From an uncultured Porphyromonadaceae bacterium (GTDB lineage: Bacteria; Bacteroidota; Bacteroidia; Bacteroidales; Muribaculaceae), in the NCBI GenBank assembly GCA_946187345.1, contig CAMHQD010000009.1, positions 1 through 64,000 of the forward strand: a stretch of 64,000 bases of DNA, read 5' to 3'. The notes beneath the pieces were generated by a model. That model was not told where the DNA came from. It saw only the letters and a list, made by a program, of their open reading frames with translations, and searched no databases. The translations under genes were made by a program, and so were the position numbers. This document shows, piece after piece, positions 16,214 through 25,858 of the stretch (its first letter is position 1; each line of letters starts with the position of its first letter).

Positions 16214-16417
16214 ATGAAAGTATTAGCAATCATCGCGTCGGTGATAATGATAGTTTTCCCGACGGTATCGTTCATCCTCGCCCTCGTTGCGGCGAAGAAA
16301 AAGACCTACACGCGCCGAGGGTATATCCTGTTAGAGGTAATCCCCAGCACGCTCATGTGGCTCGCCACACTTGCCGTTTACTATTTTGCCGGTGTATTCA
16401 AGAATTTCGGATTATGA
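16214..16417 (+). CDS. small two-helix membrane protein
   Basis: The 67-residue product has two hydrophobic segments (VLAIIASVIMIVFPTVSFIL and LLEVIPSTLMWLATLAVYYF) joined by a basic AKKKTYTRRG loop. It overlaps the epimerase gene start by 4 bp. Function is unknown. Confidence 0.6.
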   Translation: MKVLAIIASVIMIVFPTVSFILALVAAKKKTYTRRGYILLEVIPSTLMWLATLAVYYFAGVFKNFGL

Positions 16418-17208
16418 GCAGGGCAAAGTTTATCGTCACAGGCAGCGAGGGTTTCATCGGCAAAGCCCTCGTTGCTTTTTTGCGCCACCGAGGCGCGTCT
16501 GTCGTGTGCGTCGATCGTGCCACCGGTACGGAAGTCAGCGACATCGAGAGCGTGATAATGTCCGAACTCGAAAACAAAGAGGACGGTGAGCTGCGGTGCG
16601 TGTTCCACCTCGCGGCGCAAACGTCAGTGTTCAACCGAGACACACGCCAAATCCTGAACGACAACATCGCGGCGTTCATCGCCGTGTGCGACAGTTGCGC
16701 CCGCCATAATGTCCGGCTGGTGTACGCCTCATCGTCCACGGCGGCTGACGGCAACACCACATCCATGTACGGCATCAGCAAGCGTTTCAACGAGGAATAC
16801 GCACGGTGCCACCACCCACTCGCCTGCGGCATCCGGTTTCACAATGTCTATGGTCCCGAACCGCGTCAAGGAACTCTACTTTGGTATCTCATGCACGATG
16901 AAGTCGTGACGCTGTACAACGGCGGCGACAACATCAGGCATTTCACATACATTGACGATGCCGTCGAGGGGCTGTGGTACGCTTACACCAACTTCGTGCA
17001 CGGCGTGGTGAACGTTGCCAATCCCGAACTATACAAAATATGGGAGTTCGCCCGTGCCGTCAGCGAGTACAACGGCGTTAAGATAGTGTTTGAGCGCACA
17101 ATCCGCGACCGCGACAATTCAACGCAATCGCTTGACAATTCAAAAGTTTTATTACCTTTGCAGTATCGTACCGTGCAGGAGGGATTAGGCGCCATATTCG
17201 GTGAGTAG
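16414..17208 (+). CDS. NAD-dependent epimerase/dehydratase (extended SDR)
   Basis: The 264-residue protein has the Rossmann motif GSEGFIG (10-16), FHLAAQTSV, the catalytic pair in YGISK (Tyr119, Lys123) after SSTAADG, and RFHNVYGP. This is the UDP-sugar epimerase/dehydratase group, somewhat short of the usual 310 residues. It could change host surface sugars or supply the sugar for a DNA glycosyltransferase; neither is shown. It is the last gene before a 330-bp gap and the packaging genes. Confidence 0.85.
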   Translation: MSRAKFIVTGSEGFIGKALVAFLRHRGASVVCVDRATGTEVSDIESVIMSELENKEDGELRCVFHLAAQTSVFNRDTRQILNDNIAAFIAVCDSCARHNVRLVYASSSTAADGNTTSMYGISKRFNEEYARCHHPLACGIRFHNVYGPEPRQGTLLWYLMHDEVVTLYNGGDNIRHFTYIDDAVEGLWYAYTNFVHGVVNVANPELYKIWEFARAVSEYNGVKIVFERTIRDRDNSTQSLDNSKVLLPLQYRTVQEGLGAIFGE

Positions 17209-17538
17209 GCGGAACAAGCGAGAAAACCGACATGGCAGACCATTCCGACATATACACTTCCTTTCATTGCGACGCAAGCACCGGGCCGCTCAACTCATGG
17301 GCGGCTCATCGTGCTTGTGGTCACTTCAAAGTCGGGAGAAACCGCCTGAAATCGAAAATAAAAATCGGGAGAAAGCCAAACCAAGCTAAACAAAGGCTAC
17401 AATGTGATTTCACAGCTTTTCTATCTGCCCTTTCAATCGCCACCACTCTAACGTATTGTGCCACCTTTCACGCAATCTATGCGCCCTTTTATTTGCCCTT
17501 CCGCAATAGCGACACAATAAACATAACAATATACAACC
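17209..17538 (+). other. 330-bp spacer between early genes and terminase
   Basis: No convincing gene is seen. A frame from 17232 to 17546 would encode a low-quality 104-residue product that runs over the terminase start. TTTTATTTGCCC near 17487 is a weak -7-like sequence. A TGTGATTTCACA near 17403 resembles the late-promoter dyad, but no TAnnTTTG sits at the expected distance. Confidence 0.5.
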
Positions 17539-18093
17539 ATGGCTAACAACAAAAACAAAAAAGATAAGCTCACGCCAAAGCAGGAATTGTTCTGCCAGCA
17601 CTACGTTGACATCGGCAATGCAAGCGAGGCATACCGGCTCGCATACAACTGCGAGAATATGAAACAAGCGACTGTGTGGCGGAATGCGAGCGCAATGCTG
17701 GATAACAACAAGGTTGCAGCAAGGATTAAAGAGCTTGAGGATGAGCGTGCTGAGATGTTTCGCGTTGACCGCAAAAAAGTAGAGGCGGTGCTGATGGGCA
17801 TCGTGGAACTCGACCCATCTGACATGTACTACATCGACGAGAAGACCGGCAAACCGCGCCTCAAGGCACCCAGCCAGATGCCCAAGCGCATGCGTCTCGC
17901 GTTGAAGTCCATCAAGAACAAGCGCGGCGAAGTGTCGTATGAGTTCAACGGCAAGACGGAGGCGGCGCGCCTGCTCGCATCGCTGAACGGATGGGAGGCG
18001 CCCAAGAAAATTGACGTGCAAGGCGGCATGTCAGTCGATGGCGCGAAGATTATGGACTTCGGTTTTAACGATGATGACAAAGACAAAGACTGA
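17539..18093 (+). CDS. terminase small subunit
   Basis: The 184-residue protein begins with the Terminase_2 pattern LTPKQELFCQHYVDIGNASE, AYRLAYN, then NASAMLDNNKVAARIKEL, a helix-turn-helix DNA-recognition domain. It binds the packaging site and hands DNA to the large subunit. The C-terminal part has basic and acidic patches, with a DDDKDKD tail. It is followed by the large subunit after 59 bp. Confidence 0.9.
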   Translation: MANNKNKKDKLTPKQELFCQHYVDIGNASEAYRLAYNCENMKQATVWRNASAMLDNNKVAARIKELEDERAEMFRVDRKKVEAVLMGIVELDPSDMYYIDEKTGKPRLKAPSQMPKRMRLALKSIKNKRGEVSYEFNGKTEAARLLASLNGWEAPKKIDVQGGMSVDGAKIMDFGFNDDDKDKD

Positions 18094-18152
18094 CAATTTG
18101 CTATTTGTTGCCCCAAAAATGAGCAAAGTGTAAAATAAGGGTTGCTAACAAA

Positions 18153-20192
18153 ATGACAGAAAACGCACTGATATATCGCTTTGACTACCGTCAATTCAAT
18201 CCCAACGGGTGGCAGCTCATCAAGTACCTGCGCACGCCGTCGGTGCGTTTCATCGTGTTGTATGGCGGCTCATCATCGGCAAAGAGCTACAGCACGGCAC
18301 AGGCCACACTGATAATGACGCTGTTCGATGGCGAGAACACGCTCATCTTCCGCAAAGTCGGCGCGAGCATAGAGAAGTCAATCTATGAGGATTTCAGGGT
18401 ATCATGCCGCCAGCTGCACATGGAGGATTATTTCAAGTTCACGAGAAACACCATCCGTTGCACGTACAACGGAGCGAGGATAGATTTCACTGGGCTTGAT
18501 GACAGCGAGAAAATCAAGGGTATCAGCAACTACAAGCGTGTGCAGCTGGAGGAGTTCAGCGAGTTCGAGGAAAGCGACTTCAAGCAGATCCGCAAGCGTC
18601 TGCGCGGTAAGCACGGACAACAGATTATCGCCACATTCAACCCCATCAAGGACACGCACTGGATTAAAAAGAGCTGGATTGACGGCGAGAAATGGCACGA
18701 TGTCCCGATGGATGTGGTGATTGACGGCAACCGCATACCGGCAGAACTGACGCAAGTCAAGAGCCTGCGCATGAACGAACCCAAGTCCATCATGAACCCA
18801 CGCACGGGCGAGATAACCGACCATGCCCCCGATACGGTCCTGATACAATCGACCTACCTCAACAACTTCTGGGTTGTTGGCAGTCCCAATGGCGACTATG
18901 GCTACTATGATGAGCAATGCGTCGCGGACTTCGAGAAAGACCGCCTCACCGACCCCGACTATTACCAGGTCTATGCCCTCGGAGAATGGGGTGTGATACG
19001 CACAGGCAGCGAGTTTTTCGGCTCGTTCAATGTTGGCCAGCACACGGCAACCGCCGAATACAATCCCGAATACCCCATACATATCAGTGTCGACAACAAC
19101 GTGCTGCCATATATTTCAGTCACCTTTTGGCAGTGTGTAAGCACGGATGATATTCAGCAAGTTACGCAAATCCATGAGATATGCGCCGAGACCCCTAACA
19201 ACACCGTCAAGCGTGCCGCCAAATTGGTAGCCGACCACCTCAAACGACTGCGCTATTGTGACAAGCTCTATCTGCATGGCGACGCCAGCACGAGAGCCGC
19301 CAACACCATCGATGACGAGAAACGGTCATGGCTCGACCTGTTCACGTTCACGCTGGAGGGCGAGGGCATGGAGATTGTGGATTGCGTGGGCAACAAGAAC
19401 CCCAGCGTGGCGATGACAGGCGAGTTCATCAATGCGATATTTGAGGGTCATGTGCCTGGCATCAACATTACCATAGGCAGTGACTGCACGGTGTCCATCG
19501 AGGATTATCTGAGCGTGCAGAAAGACATGAACGGCGCAATCCTCAAAACGAAGATTAAGAACCCGACCACCAAGCAGTCATACGAGGAGCATGGCCACCT
19601 GAGCGACACATTCCGCTACCTCATCGCTGACGTGCTTGCAGACCAATACACGCTATTCAGCAACCGCCGCAAGCGCAACCTGTATGCCCGCGACGGCTTG
19701 CTGCATTTCTACAATCCGGCGACCGACGAGACGGCGGCAATCGCTCGCAAGGTGCTCTATGTGCTGCCGAATTACAACGGCAAGTTGTGTATGTTGCAGG
19801 GCTGCAAAGTGGGTGACATTTGGCGCGTCGTGGATGTGGTGTACCGCGAAAACACCTCGACCAATGAGATAGAGACGGCAATAAGGGAGCATGAGAGCGA
19901 TATGTGCATCATCGAGTGCGGTGATGCCTACTATCAGTTCGTGCGCTCGTTGCGTCAGTCTGTCGGCATGTCTGTGCGAGTGTGTGACGAGGAACACGAC
20001 CCTGCACGGCGCATCGCCGCAACCAGTGACTATGTGCGTGACCATGTGCAGTTCAATGAGACAGCCACCAACGAGAACGGCGACTATTCTGCATTCGTGT
20101 CCGCGCTGCTTGACTACAACGCCGACAAGAGCCGCGACATCGAGGCGAGCGTGCTATTGAGCGGTTTTGTTTCGTATGTTGTGAAAATTTAG
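18153..20192 (+). CDS. terminase large subunit (PBSX-like)
   Basis: The 679-residue protein has an ATPase domain with Walker A-type GGSSSAKS (38-45), Walker B RVQLEEFSEF, and coupling motif FNP, then a nuclease domain with SVDNN, LHGDAST and HLSDTFRYLIAD acidic sites. It cuts concatemers and drives packaging. At 679 residues it is longer than typical TerL (450-600); the extra C-terminal part after about residue 480 (NPATDETAAIARKVLYVLPN) looks like a further RNase H-like segment. Start is the ATG at 18153. Confidence 0.92.
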   Translation: MTENALIYRFDYRQFNPNGWQLIKYLRTPSVRFIVLYGGSSSAKSYSTAQATLIMTLFDGENTLIFRKVGASIEKSIYEDFRVSCRQLHMEDYFKFTRNTIRCTYNGARIDFTGLDDSEKIKGISNYKRVQLEEFSEFEESDFKQIRKRLRGKHGQQIIATFNPIKDTHWIKKSWIDGEKWHDVPMDVVIDGNRIPAELTQVKSLRMNEPKSIMNPRTGEITDHAPDTVLIQSTYLNNFWVVGSPNGDYGYYDEQCVADFEKDRLTDPDYYQVYALGEWGVIRTGSEFFGSFNVGQHTATAEYNPEYPIHISVDNNVLPYISVTFWQCVSTDDIQQVTQIHEICAETPNNTVKRAAKLVADHLKRLRYCDKLYLHGDASTRAANTIDDEKRSWLDLFTFTLEGEGMEIVDCVGNKNPSVAMTGEFINAIFEGHVPGINITIGSDCTVSIEDYLSVQKDMNGAILKTKIKNPTTKQSYEEHGHLSDTFRYLIADVLADQYTLFSNRRKRNLYARDGLLHFYNPATDETAAIARKVLYVLPNYNGKLCMLQGCKVGDIWRVVDVVYRENTSTNEIETAIREHESDMCIIECGDAYYQFVRSLRQSVGMSVRVCDEEHDPARRIAATSDYVRDHVQFNETATNENGDYSAFVSALLDYNADKSRDIEASVLLSGFVSYVVKI

Positions 20193-20264
20193 TTGTGTCG
20201 CCACATAACGGCATAATACCTACAATTCCAACAAGTTAAACCTCATTTTTGGCCCTTGTGCGAT

Positions 20265-20315
20265 TTTGAGATTTCAAAAAAAACGAACAACCGAAAAAAA
20301 TACATTCTACATTTG
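20265..20315 (+). promoter_or_regulatory. late promoter P1 (portal/head operon)
   Basis: The dyad TTTTGA-GATT-TCAAAA (20264-20279) is followed, 31 nt after GATTTCA, by TACATTTG (20308-20315), a -7 box. No TTTG -33 box is present. The ATG of the portal gene is 18 bp further on, which excludes an upstream TTG at 20256 as start. Confidence 0.75.
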
Positions 20316-20333
20316 CGCAAAAGAGAACGCGAT

Positions 20334-21821
20334 ATGGATTTAATTCAAAAGTTATTCGGTGTGTCGTTTGACATCAAGAGTGGCGATGAGCAGGCAGCCA
20401 CCGCTACTCCTGTGACAAATGCGCCTGTTGCCAAGGCCAATGTAATCACCGAAGAAGAGTTGAACGGCATCCTGCACCCAAAATACGCCAGCAACAATTT
20501 TCTTGAGCTGTTCAGGAGTGTGCCGGAGGTTTTCTGGCCGATAGACTTCATCGCCAGCCGCATCGCTGGTGCAAACTTTGTTGTAAAGCGTTCAACTGAC
20601 GACAGCGTAGTGTGGCGTTTCTCTCATCCTGTAAACGGCATTCTCAACAATCCCAACTGCCTGATGGGATGGTATGAGTTCATCTATAACCATTTTGTGT
20701 ATAAGTTGACAACCGGCAATGCTTTCGTGCGTGCCGCGATGGGCGACCACCTCACCCCCGACGCTTTGAAGTGGAAGTATTGCGACACATACTGGAACCT
20801 GCCGAGCGACAAAGTAGTGATTGTGCGCACGCAGAGTAACACCATTCCATTGTTCGGCTGCACCCCCGATGGACTTGATGAGCTGATTGCCGGGTACAAG
20901 CTGAACTATGGCGGGAACAACGACCTGATACCGTCATGGCAGATATGGCATGACCGCGACGGACTGCCGAGCTATTCCGGCGTGCATGGCTTCTTGAAAT
21001 CCATGAGCCGACTCGCGCCGTTACGCAAGCCCATCGGCAACCTGATAGCCGTGTATGAGGCACGAAACATCATCTACAAGAAGCGTGGCGGCGTCGGCTA
21101 CATCATCTCTAACGTGCAGGACAAGACCGGCACAGTGGCACTCACCAAAGATGAGAAAAAGGAACTGGTTAAAGAGCTTACAGACACATACGGACTTGGC
21201 GAGGGGCAGTATCCATTCGGCGTGTCATCGTTTCCGTTGGGGTTTGTCAGGACAAACCTCTCGATTACCGAATTACAGCCGTTTGACGAGACGCTTGCCG
21301 ACGCGATAGCCATTGCCGGTGCTTTCGGCATCCCCAGCGTGCTTGTGCCTCGCAAAGACCAGTCCACTTTCAGCAACCAAGCCACGGCTGAAAAGGCAGT
21401 ATATAGTTCGGTTGTCATTCCGCTTGCCAAGCGTTTCTGCAAGGACTTCACGACATTCCTTTGCATGGAGCAAGGCGGCACGAAATACTACCTCGACTGC
21501 GATTTCAGTGATGTCGATTGTCTGCAAGAGGGGTTGAAAGAGGCCGAGGAGGTGAAGAAACTAATCAACAGCCGTTGCAGCGAGCAGTTCAACAAGGGAC
21601 TGATAACCCTTAACGACTGGCGCGCCCAGATTGGCGAGGCTATGATAGAGGAAACCGAACTGCCGCTGGCAAGCAAGCTCAAATGGCAGATGACCGATGC
21701 AGAGTTGATGGAAATCAACCGCGTATTCAATTCTACGATTTTAAGTAATACTAACAATAATAACCAACAGGAAGATGGAAAAGACCAACAACCAGCAAAA
21801 GACGATGATGTACAAAAGTAA
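20334..21821 (+). CDS. phage portal protein (HK97 type)
   Basis: The 495-residue protein sits between terminase and protease and has portal-family features: VPEVFWPIDFIASRIAGANF, NHFVYKLTTGNAFVRAAMGD and FGIPSVLVPRKDQSTFSNQA, TAEKAVYSSVVIPLAKRF. Twelve copies should form the ring at the capsid vertex. The C-terminal tail is Asn/Gln/Asp-rich. The protease gene starts inside its 3' end. Confidence 0.9.
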   Translation: MDLIQKLFGVSFDIKSGDEQAATATPVTNAPVAKANVITEEELNGILHPKYASNNFLELFRSVPEVFWPIDFIASRIAGANFVVKRSTDDSVVWRFSHPVNGILNNPNCLMGWYEFIYNHFVYKLTTGNAFVRAAMGDHLTPDALKWKYCDTYWNLPSDKVVIVRTQSNTIPLFGCTPDGLDELIAGYKLNYGGNNDLIPSWQIWHDRDGLPSYSGVHGFLKSMSRLAPLRKPIGNLIAVYEARNIIYKKRGGVGYIISNVQDKTGTVALTKDEKKELVKELTDTYGLGEGQYPFGVSSFPLGFVRTNLSITELQPFDETLADAIAIAGAFGIPSVLVPRKDQSTFSNQATAEKAVYSSVVIPLAKRFCKDFTTFLCMEQGGTKYYLDCDFSDVDCLQEGLKEAEEVKKLINSRCSEQFNKGLITLNDWRAQIGEAMIEETELPLASKLKWQMTDAELMEINRVFNSTILSNTNNNNQQEDGKDQQPAKDDDVQK

Positions 21822-22851
21822 GTGGTACGACATCAAGGCGACGGATGTTGACGAGCAGGAAGGACTTGTAACTGTTGCGGTCAACGGATTAGGCATCATG
21901 GACGCCCAGGGCGATATATCGATGCCCGGCAGTTTCACCAAGACCCTCAAAGAGGGGCTGAAACGCATGAAGTGGTTTTTGGACCACGATGTTACCAAGC
22001 AGATAGGCGTGCCTATCAGCGGAGCGGAGATTGACAACCATCTCGTTATGACCGGCAAGATTGCCAAGAACACGGCGCTCGGTCACGATGTGCTTGAACT
22101 CTACAAACTCAACGCCGAGTGCGGCCACACGATGGAGCACTCCATCGGCGTGCAGGCGATCAAGCGTGACGAGCAAGACCCAGCAAAGGTTTTGGAGTGG
22201 CGCATGTTCGAGTATTCCACCCTCATGGGTTGGGGCGCGAACCCCTCGACATTCCTTGTGAGCATCAAGAGCGCGACCGAGGAACAAGTGCGCCATGCCG
22301 TCGAGTACCTGCAACAGGCACTGACCAAATGCGACCTGTCAGAACAACTTTATAAGCAATTCGATATGAACTTCACATTAATGCTCAAAGCCCTCAATGG
22401 GGCAAACATAGTCACCTGCCCGCATTGCGGCAAGCAGTTCGACTATGACAGCGGCGAGTTGCACACATTCCAGCAGCGCATCCTCGATGCCGCTAACGGA
22501 TATATCGGCTGGCTCGCTGACGATGTTGTGTATGAGCGCGTGCAGGAGCTTGAGCCTGAGATACGCGCCGAAGTCCTCTCGCTCATCGACGCTATCGCCT
22601 CAAAGGAGGGCGGAGTGTCGGGCATAACGACAAAGAGCATTGAGGATTTCATGAACTATGTGCGTTGTCCCCATTGCTGGGGCAAGGTGTACCAGGCAAA
22701 CAAACTTATTCAGGACACCCCCGACGAGGGAGGCGCGACCGAGGAGCCGTCCGGCGACACTCCGAAGAGCGACCAGCCCGAGTTCGAGAACAAAGGAGCC
22801 GCCACAGATGGCACTCAGTCGTTTTGGGAAAGCCTTAATAGTAAGATTTAA
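21775..22851 (+). CDS. HK97-family prohead protease with C-terminal zinc-knuckle extension
   Basis: The 358-residue protein has the U35 protease core: GLGIMDAQGDISMPGSF, FLDHDVTKQIGVPI (candidate catalytic His), MEHSIGVQAI (Ser) and WRMFEYSTLMGWGANP. It matures the capsid. The usual family length is about 180-230 residues; after about residue 190 this one adds a domain with CPHCGKQFDY and CPHCWGKVY, two CxxC pairs, and an acidic linker, perhaps serving as scaffold or delta-domain. It overlaps portal by 47 bp; a second ATG pair at 21805-21808 is possible. Confidence 0.88.
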   Translation: MEKTNNQQKTMMYKSKWYDIKATDVDEQEGLVTVAVNGLGIMDAQGDISMPGSFTKTLKEGLKRMKWFLDHDVTKQIGVPISGAEIDNHLVMTGKIAKNTALGHDVLELYKLNAECGHTMEHSIGVQAIKRDEQDPAKVLEWRMFEYSTLMGWGANPSTFLVSIKSATEEQVRHAVEYLQQALTKCDLSEQLYKQFDMNFTLMLKALNGANIVTCPHCGKQFDYDSGELHTFQQRILDAANGYIGWLADDVVYERVQELEPEIRAEVLSLIDAIASKEGGVSGITTKSIEDFMNYVRCPHCWGKVYQANKLIQDTPDEGGATEEPSGDTPKSDQPEFENKGAATDGTQSFWESLNSKI

Positions 22852-22875
22852 TAACTACTTTAACTTGTTTTCACA

Positions 22876-24420
22876 ATGAACGAAGAATTAAAGAAACAGC
22901 AAGAGGAGTTCCTCGCGAAGATGGAGACCAAGATGCAGTCCATTGTTGACAACGCCATCAAGGGCGTTATCACCAAAGAAGAAGTGATTGCCCAGGTCAA
23001 TGAGGCCATCAAGAATTTCGAGAGCGAGTTCAAGACCAAGGCCAGCGAGGATGTCAACGAACTGGCAAAGCAGGTCAAGACCCTCGGCGAGAACATCGCC
23101 AAGATGAAGTCGATGGGTATCTCCAACGATAACCTGTCACAGTTCGCCGCCAAGATTGACGAGATGATGGACAGCGAGCAGTACAAGGACTTCGTGGCCA
23201 ACCGCTGCAAGTCCACCGGCCGCTTCACCAACCTCACCATGAAGGACGTGAGCATGACCAACGACTATCAGGGCAGCACGCTCATTGCCCAGCAGAGCGA
23301 CCGCATCGTGTCTAACGTGGGGCATGCGAAGCAGCACATGAAGGACATCATCACCACGCTTGACATCGAGCCAGAACACTTGAGCATCGCCTACACGCAG
23401 ATTTACCACGTTGACCGCAACGCACGCTACGTTGCAGAGAACGGCACGCTGCCCGAAAGCTCGTTCAAGGTTAAGGAAGTGACCGCCGGCATCAACCGCA
23501 TCGGCCACCACATCCGTATCAGCAAGCGCATGATGAAGAGCCGCGCCTATGTCCGCTCGTTCATCCTCAACCTCATGCCCGAGGCTGTGTACAACGCAAT
23601 GGACGCTCAAATCCTCTTCGGAGACGGCACCGGCGAGAACCCCACAGGCATCACTCGCTATGAGGGTGTGCTGCCTGTCGAGACCATCATCACCCAGGCC
23701 ATCCACACTGGAGCGGCTGGCAGCGTTGCCTCGATTGAGGCCCGCGCCAACAACACCGGCATCGTGGTTGTGCTGAATGAGCCCGTGGACATCATGCGTG
23801 ACGGCATGCAGATCACGTTTGGCGCGAGCGACAACTCAATCACCTACAAGACCGCCCTCAACGGCAACACTTTCGAGGTGATTAAGGAGACTGACACCCG
23901 ACTCATCATCGACGGTGTGGCGTACAGTGGCGCGGAGGCTCACCCCGAGCTGATTTCGTTCACCCTCAACCACGGAGCGTTCAAGAGCGTTGAGACCCCC
24001 AACAGTCAGGACGCGCTTGAGGCTGCTGTGGCCGTGATGACCTACGGCGAGTTCGTGCCCACTGCCATCGCCATGAACCCCATCACGCTGTTCCAGATGC
24101 AGACCGAAAAGGACACCACTGGCCGCCGCCTTGATTTTGTCAAGGACGCATTCGGCAATTTGGTTGTTGGCGGCGTTCCTGTCATCAGCACCAACGCCAT
24201 CCCCACCGGCAAGTATCTGCTCGGCGATTTCCGCAACGGCGTGAACATCGTGACCTACACGCAGCTCAACGTTGAGTTTGCCGAGGGCGTGACCGAAATC
24301 CTCAAGAACCAGACCGTGTGCATTGCACAGATGGAGCTCATGTTGCCCGTGTACTGCCCCTGGGCGTTCGCCTATGGCAGCGTGAGCGCGTTGAAGACTG
24401 CAATCACCAAGCCCGCGTAA
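22876..24420 (+). CDS. major capsid protein (HK97 fold)
   Basis: The 514-residue protein opens with a charged coiled-coil of about 100 residues (delta/scaffold domain cut off in maturation), then the HK97 core: IAQQSDRIVSNV, RISKRMMKSRAYVRSFILNL, AMDAQILFGDGTGENPTGI and, near the end, FQMQTEKDTTGRRLDFVKDA with IPTGKYLLGDFRNGVNI. Between about 270 and 370 there is an inserted domain (NNTGIVVVLNEPVDIMRDGM and following) not needed for the core fold, possibly a surface decoration domain. Confidence 0.93.
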   Translation: MNEELKKQQEEFLAKMETKMQSIVDNAIKGVITKEEVIAQVNEAIKNFESEFKTKASEDVNELAKQVKTLGENIAKMKSMGISNDNLSQFAAKIDEMMDSEQYKDFVANRCKSTGRFTNLTMKDVSMTNDYQGSTLIAQQSDRIVSNVGHAKQHMKDIITTLDIEPEHLSIAYTQIYHVDRNARYVAENGTLPESSFKVKEVTAGINRIGHHIRISKRMMKSRAYVRSFILNLMPEAVYNAMDAQILFGDGTGENPTGITRYEGVLPVETIITQAIHTGAAGSVASIEARANNTGIVVVLNEPVDIMRDGMQITFGASDNSITYKTALNGNTFEVIKETDTRLIIDGVAYSGAEAHPELISFTLNHGAFKSVETPNSQDALEAAVAVMTYGEFVPTAIAMNPITLFQMQTEKDTTGRRLDFVKDAFGNLVVGGVPVISTNAIPTGKYLLGDFRNGVNIVTYTQLNVEFAEGVTEILKNQTVCIAQMELMLPVYCPWAFAYGSVSALKTAITKPA

Positions 24421-24425
24421 TCGCC

Positions 24426-24740
24426 ATGATTTATATTCTGAGCGGTAACGCTATAGAGTTGGAGCGTGTGGTGCGAGAGCAGCGCATCCGCGTTGAAAGA
24501 GGGTTGATTAAATTGACCCCTCTCGACACCACGCTCGCCAAACTCACTAATGCGGTGAATGACCTCGCCGACGGCGCAAGATACCCTGACACCGACAGCA
24601 AGGGAACGGTACCGGGCGACAGCAAAGACGCAGCAATCACCGACACTAAAGATGTGACAGCCGATGACAGCAAGGAAGTTAGCGCAGTTGACGAGAAAGA
24701 GAAAAAAAGCGACTGCAAAGGAGTCGGCGCGAACTGCTAA
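24426..24740 (+). CDS. small head-region protein with charged repeat tail
   Basis: The 104-residue protein has an ordered N-terminus (MIYILSGNAIELERVVREQR) and a low-complexity Asp/Lys/Ser/Thr tail with recurring DSKD/DTKD motifs. It lies directly after the capsid gene. Function is unknown. Start 24426 is preferred over 24318, which lies inside the capsid gene. Confidence 0.6.
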   Translation: MIYILSGNAIELERVVREQRIRVERGLIKLTPLDTTLAKLTNAVNDLADGARYPDTDSKGTVPGDSKDAAITDTKDVTADDSKEVSAVDEKEKKSDCKGVGANC

Positions 24741-24755
24741 AAAGTAGGATAAATC

Positions 24756-25268
24756 ATGCTTATAGATGTTTCATATTTCACCGGCGGGCCACGGCATATC
24801 ATGAACGCTACGGCTGCTACTATGCCTCAACAGAACTCGTTGAGCGTTAACGCGGCGATAGTGGGCTACATCAAGCACTATCAGCTCGCGTTCCTTTGCG
24901 AGTTGCTGGGCGATAGTATGGCTGTGGCCATAGATGACTACCTCACCGAGAAAGACCAGGCACTGAAAGACGGCACGGAGTTCGAGACAGTCGAGCAATA
25001 CGAGTTGTTGTGCGGCAAAATCCGTGAGTCTTTCGCCGATTATGTGTTTTTCTACATTCTCCGTGATGCCAACACGCAGGCTACCGACCGTGGACTTGTG
25101 ATTTGGAAGAACGATAATGAGGTGGTGTCGCCTTTACACCGGCAAGTGTCGATTTGGAATGAGATGGTGAAAAGAAACATCCGCTTTAAGTCATGGGCAG
25201 CGGCAAATGCTCTGTCCGTGGAGGTATCAAAGAACATGACCACCCCAATCAACCAGTTCAACCTATGA
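24756..25268 (+). CDS. DUF6712-like head-tail connector protein
   Basis: The 170-residue protein matches DUF6712: KIRESFADYVFFYILRDANT, QATDRGLVIWKNDNEVVSPL, HRQVSIWNEMVKRN. Position between capsid and tail genes fits a head-completion or adaptor role. It overlaps the next start by 4 bp. Confidence 0.75.
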   Translation: MLIDVSYFTGGPRHIMNATAATMPQQNSLSVNAAIVGYIKHYQLAFLCELLGDSMAVAIDDYLTEKDQALKDGTEFETVEQYELLCGKIRESFADYVFFYILRDANTQATDRGLVIWKNDNEVVSPLHRQVSIWNEMVKRNIRFKSWAAANALSVEVSKNMTTPINQFNL

Positions 25269-25858
25269 GCAGCGAGATAGTAGACATATTCGCCGACGTG
25301 GTGGCACAGGTCAGTGACGGCCTACACATCACTGTCCCCGACGGCTACAATCCAGACACTTTCACCGAGATTGACTGTCCTGCCGTGTCCTATGTGTTCG
25401 GCAACGCCAAATACTTCAAGGACGATTTGGATGACAAGACAAAGGCGGAAGTGACCAGCGTGAGCAAGTTCCCCGTGGTGTGCCTATTTGCGCCGATCAA
25501 GGAGAAGCGCAATCAGGAAGATGCCACCAAGCGGCAGTATTTCACCACTGCGAGGGTGAACTTGCTTATTGCCTGCTCAAGTGTAAAGGAATGGAGCAAC
25601 GAGCAGCGCAAAGTCTATTCTTTCGAGAACATCCTGCGCCCGATATACAGGCGGCTCATGGAGGTGCTGGAGAGTGACAAGCGCCTCGACTGGGGCTATG
25701 GCCACAAGATACCGCATGAGTATTCCGAGAACTATTCCTATGGCAGGTACGGCGCATACGTTGACAACGAGGGACACCTCATCAGCGAGCCCATCGATGC
25801 CATCAACATTGTTAACTTACAATTAAAAATCAAACCACTTAATAACTGTTCAAGATGA
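25265..25858 (+). CDS. putative head-closure / tail-completion protein
   Basis: The 197-residue protein starts MSSEIVDIFADVVAQVSDGL; it has TARVNLLIACSSVKEWSNEQ and RPIYRRLMEVLESDKRL, of the mixed alpha/beta type seen in tail-completion proteins. Assignment rests on position between the connector and tube genes. It overlaps both neighbours by 4 bp. Confidence 0.6.
   Translation: MSSEIVDIFADVVAQVSDGLHITVPDGYNPDTFTEIDCPAVSYVFGNAKYFKDDLDDKTKAEVTSVSKFPVVCLFAPIKEKRNQEDATKRQYFTTARVNLLIACSSVKEWSNEQRKVYSFENILRPIYRRLMEVLESDKRLDWGYGHKIPHEYSENYSYGRYGAYVDNEGHLISEPIDAINIVNLQLKIKPLNNCSR

Noticed and set aside
17402-17413. TGTGATTTCACA as a fifth late promoter
   Set aside because: No TAnnTTTG lies 31 nt downstream, and the dyad lacks the GAGATT core.
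17232-17546. 104-codon frame in the spacer before terminase
   Set aside because: Low-complexity product, overlaps the terminase start, no motif; kept only as a doubtful frame.
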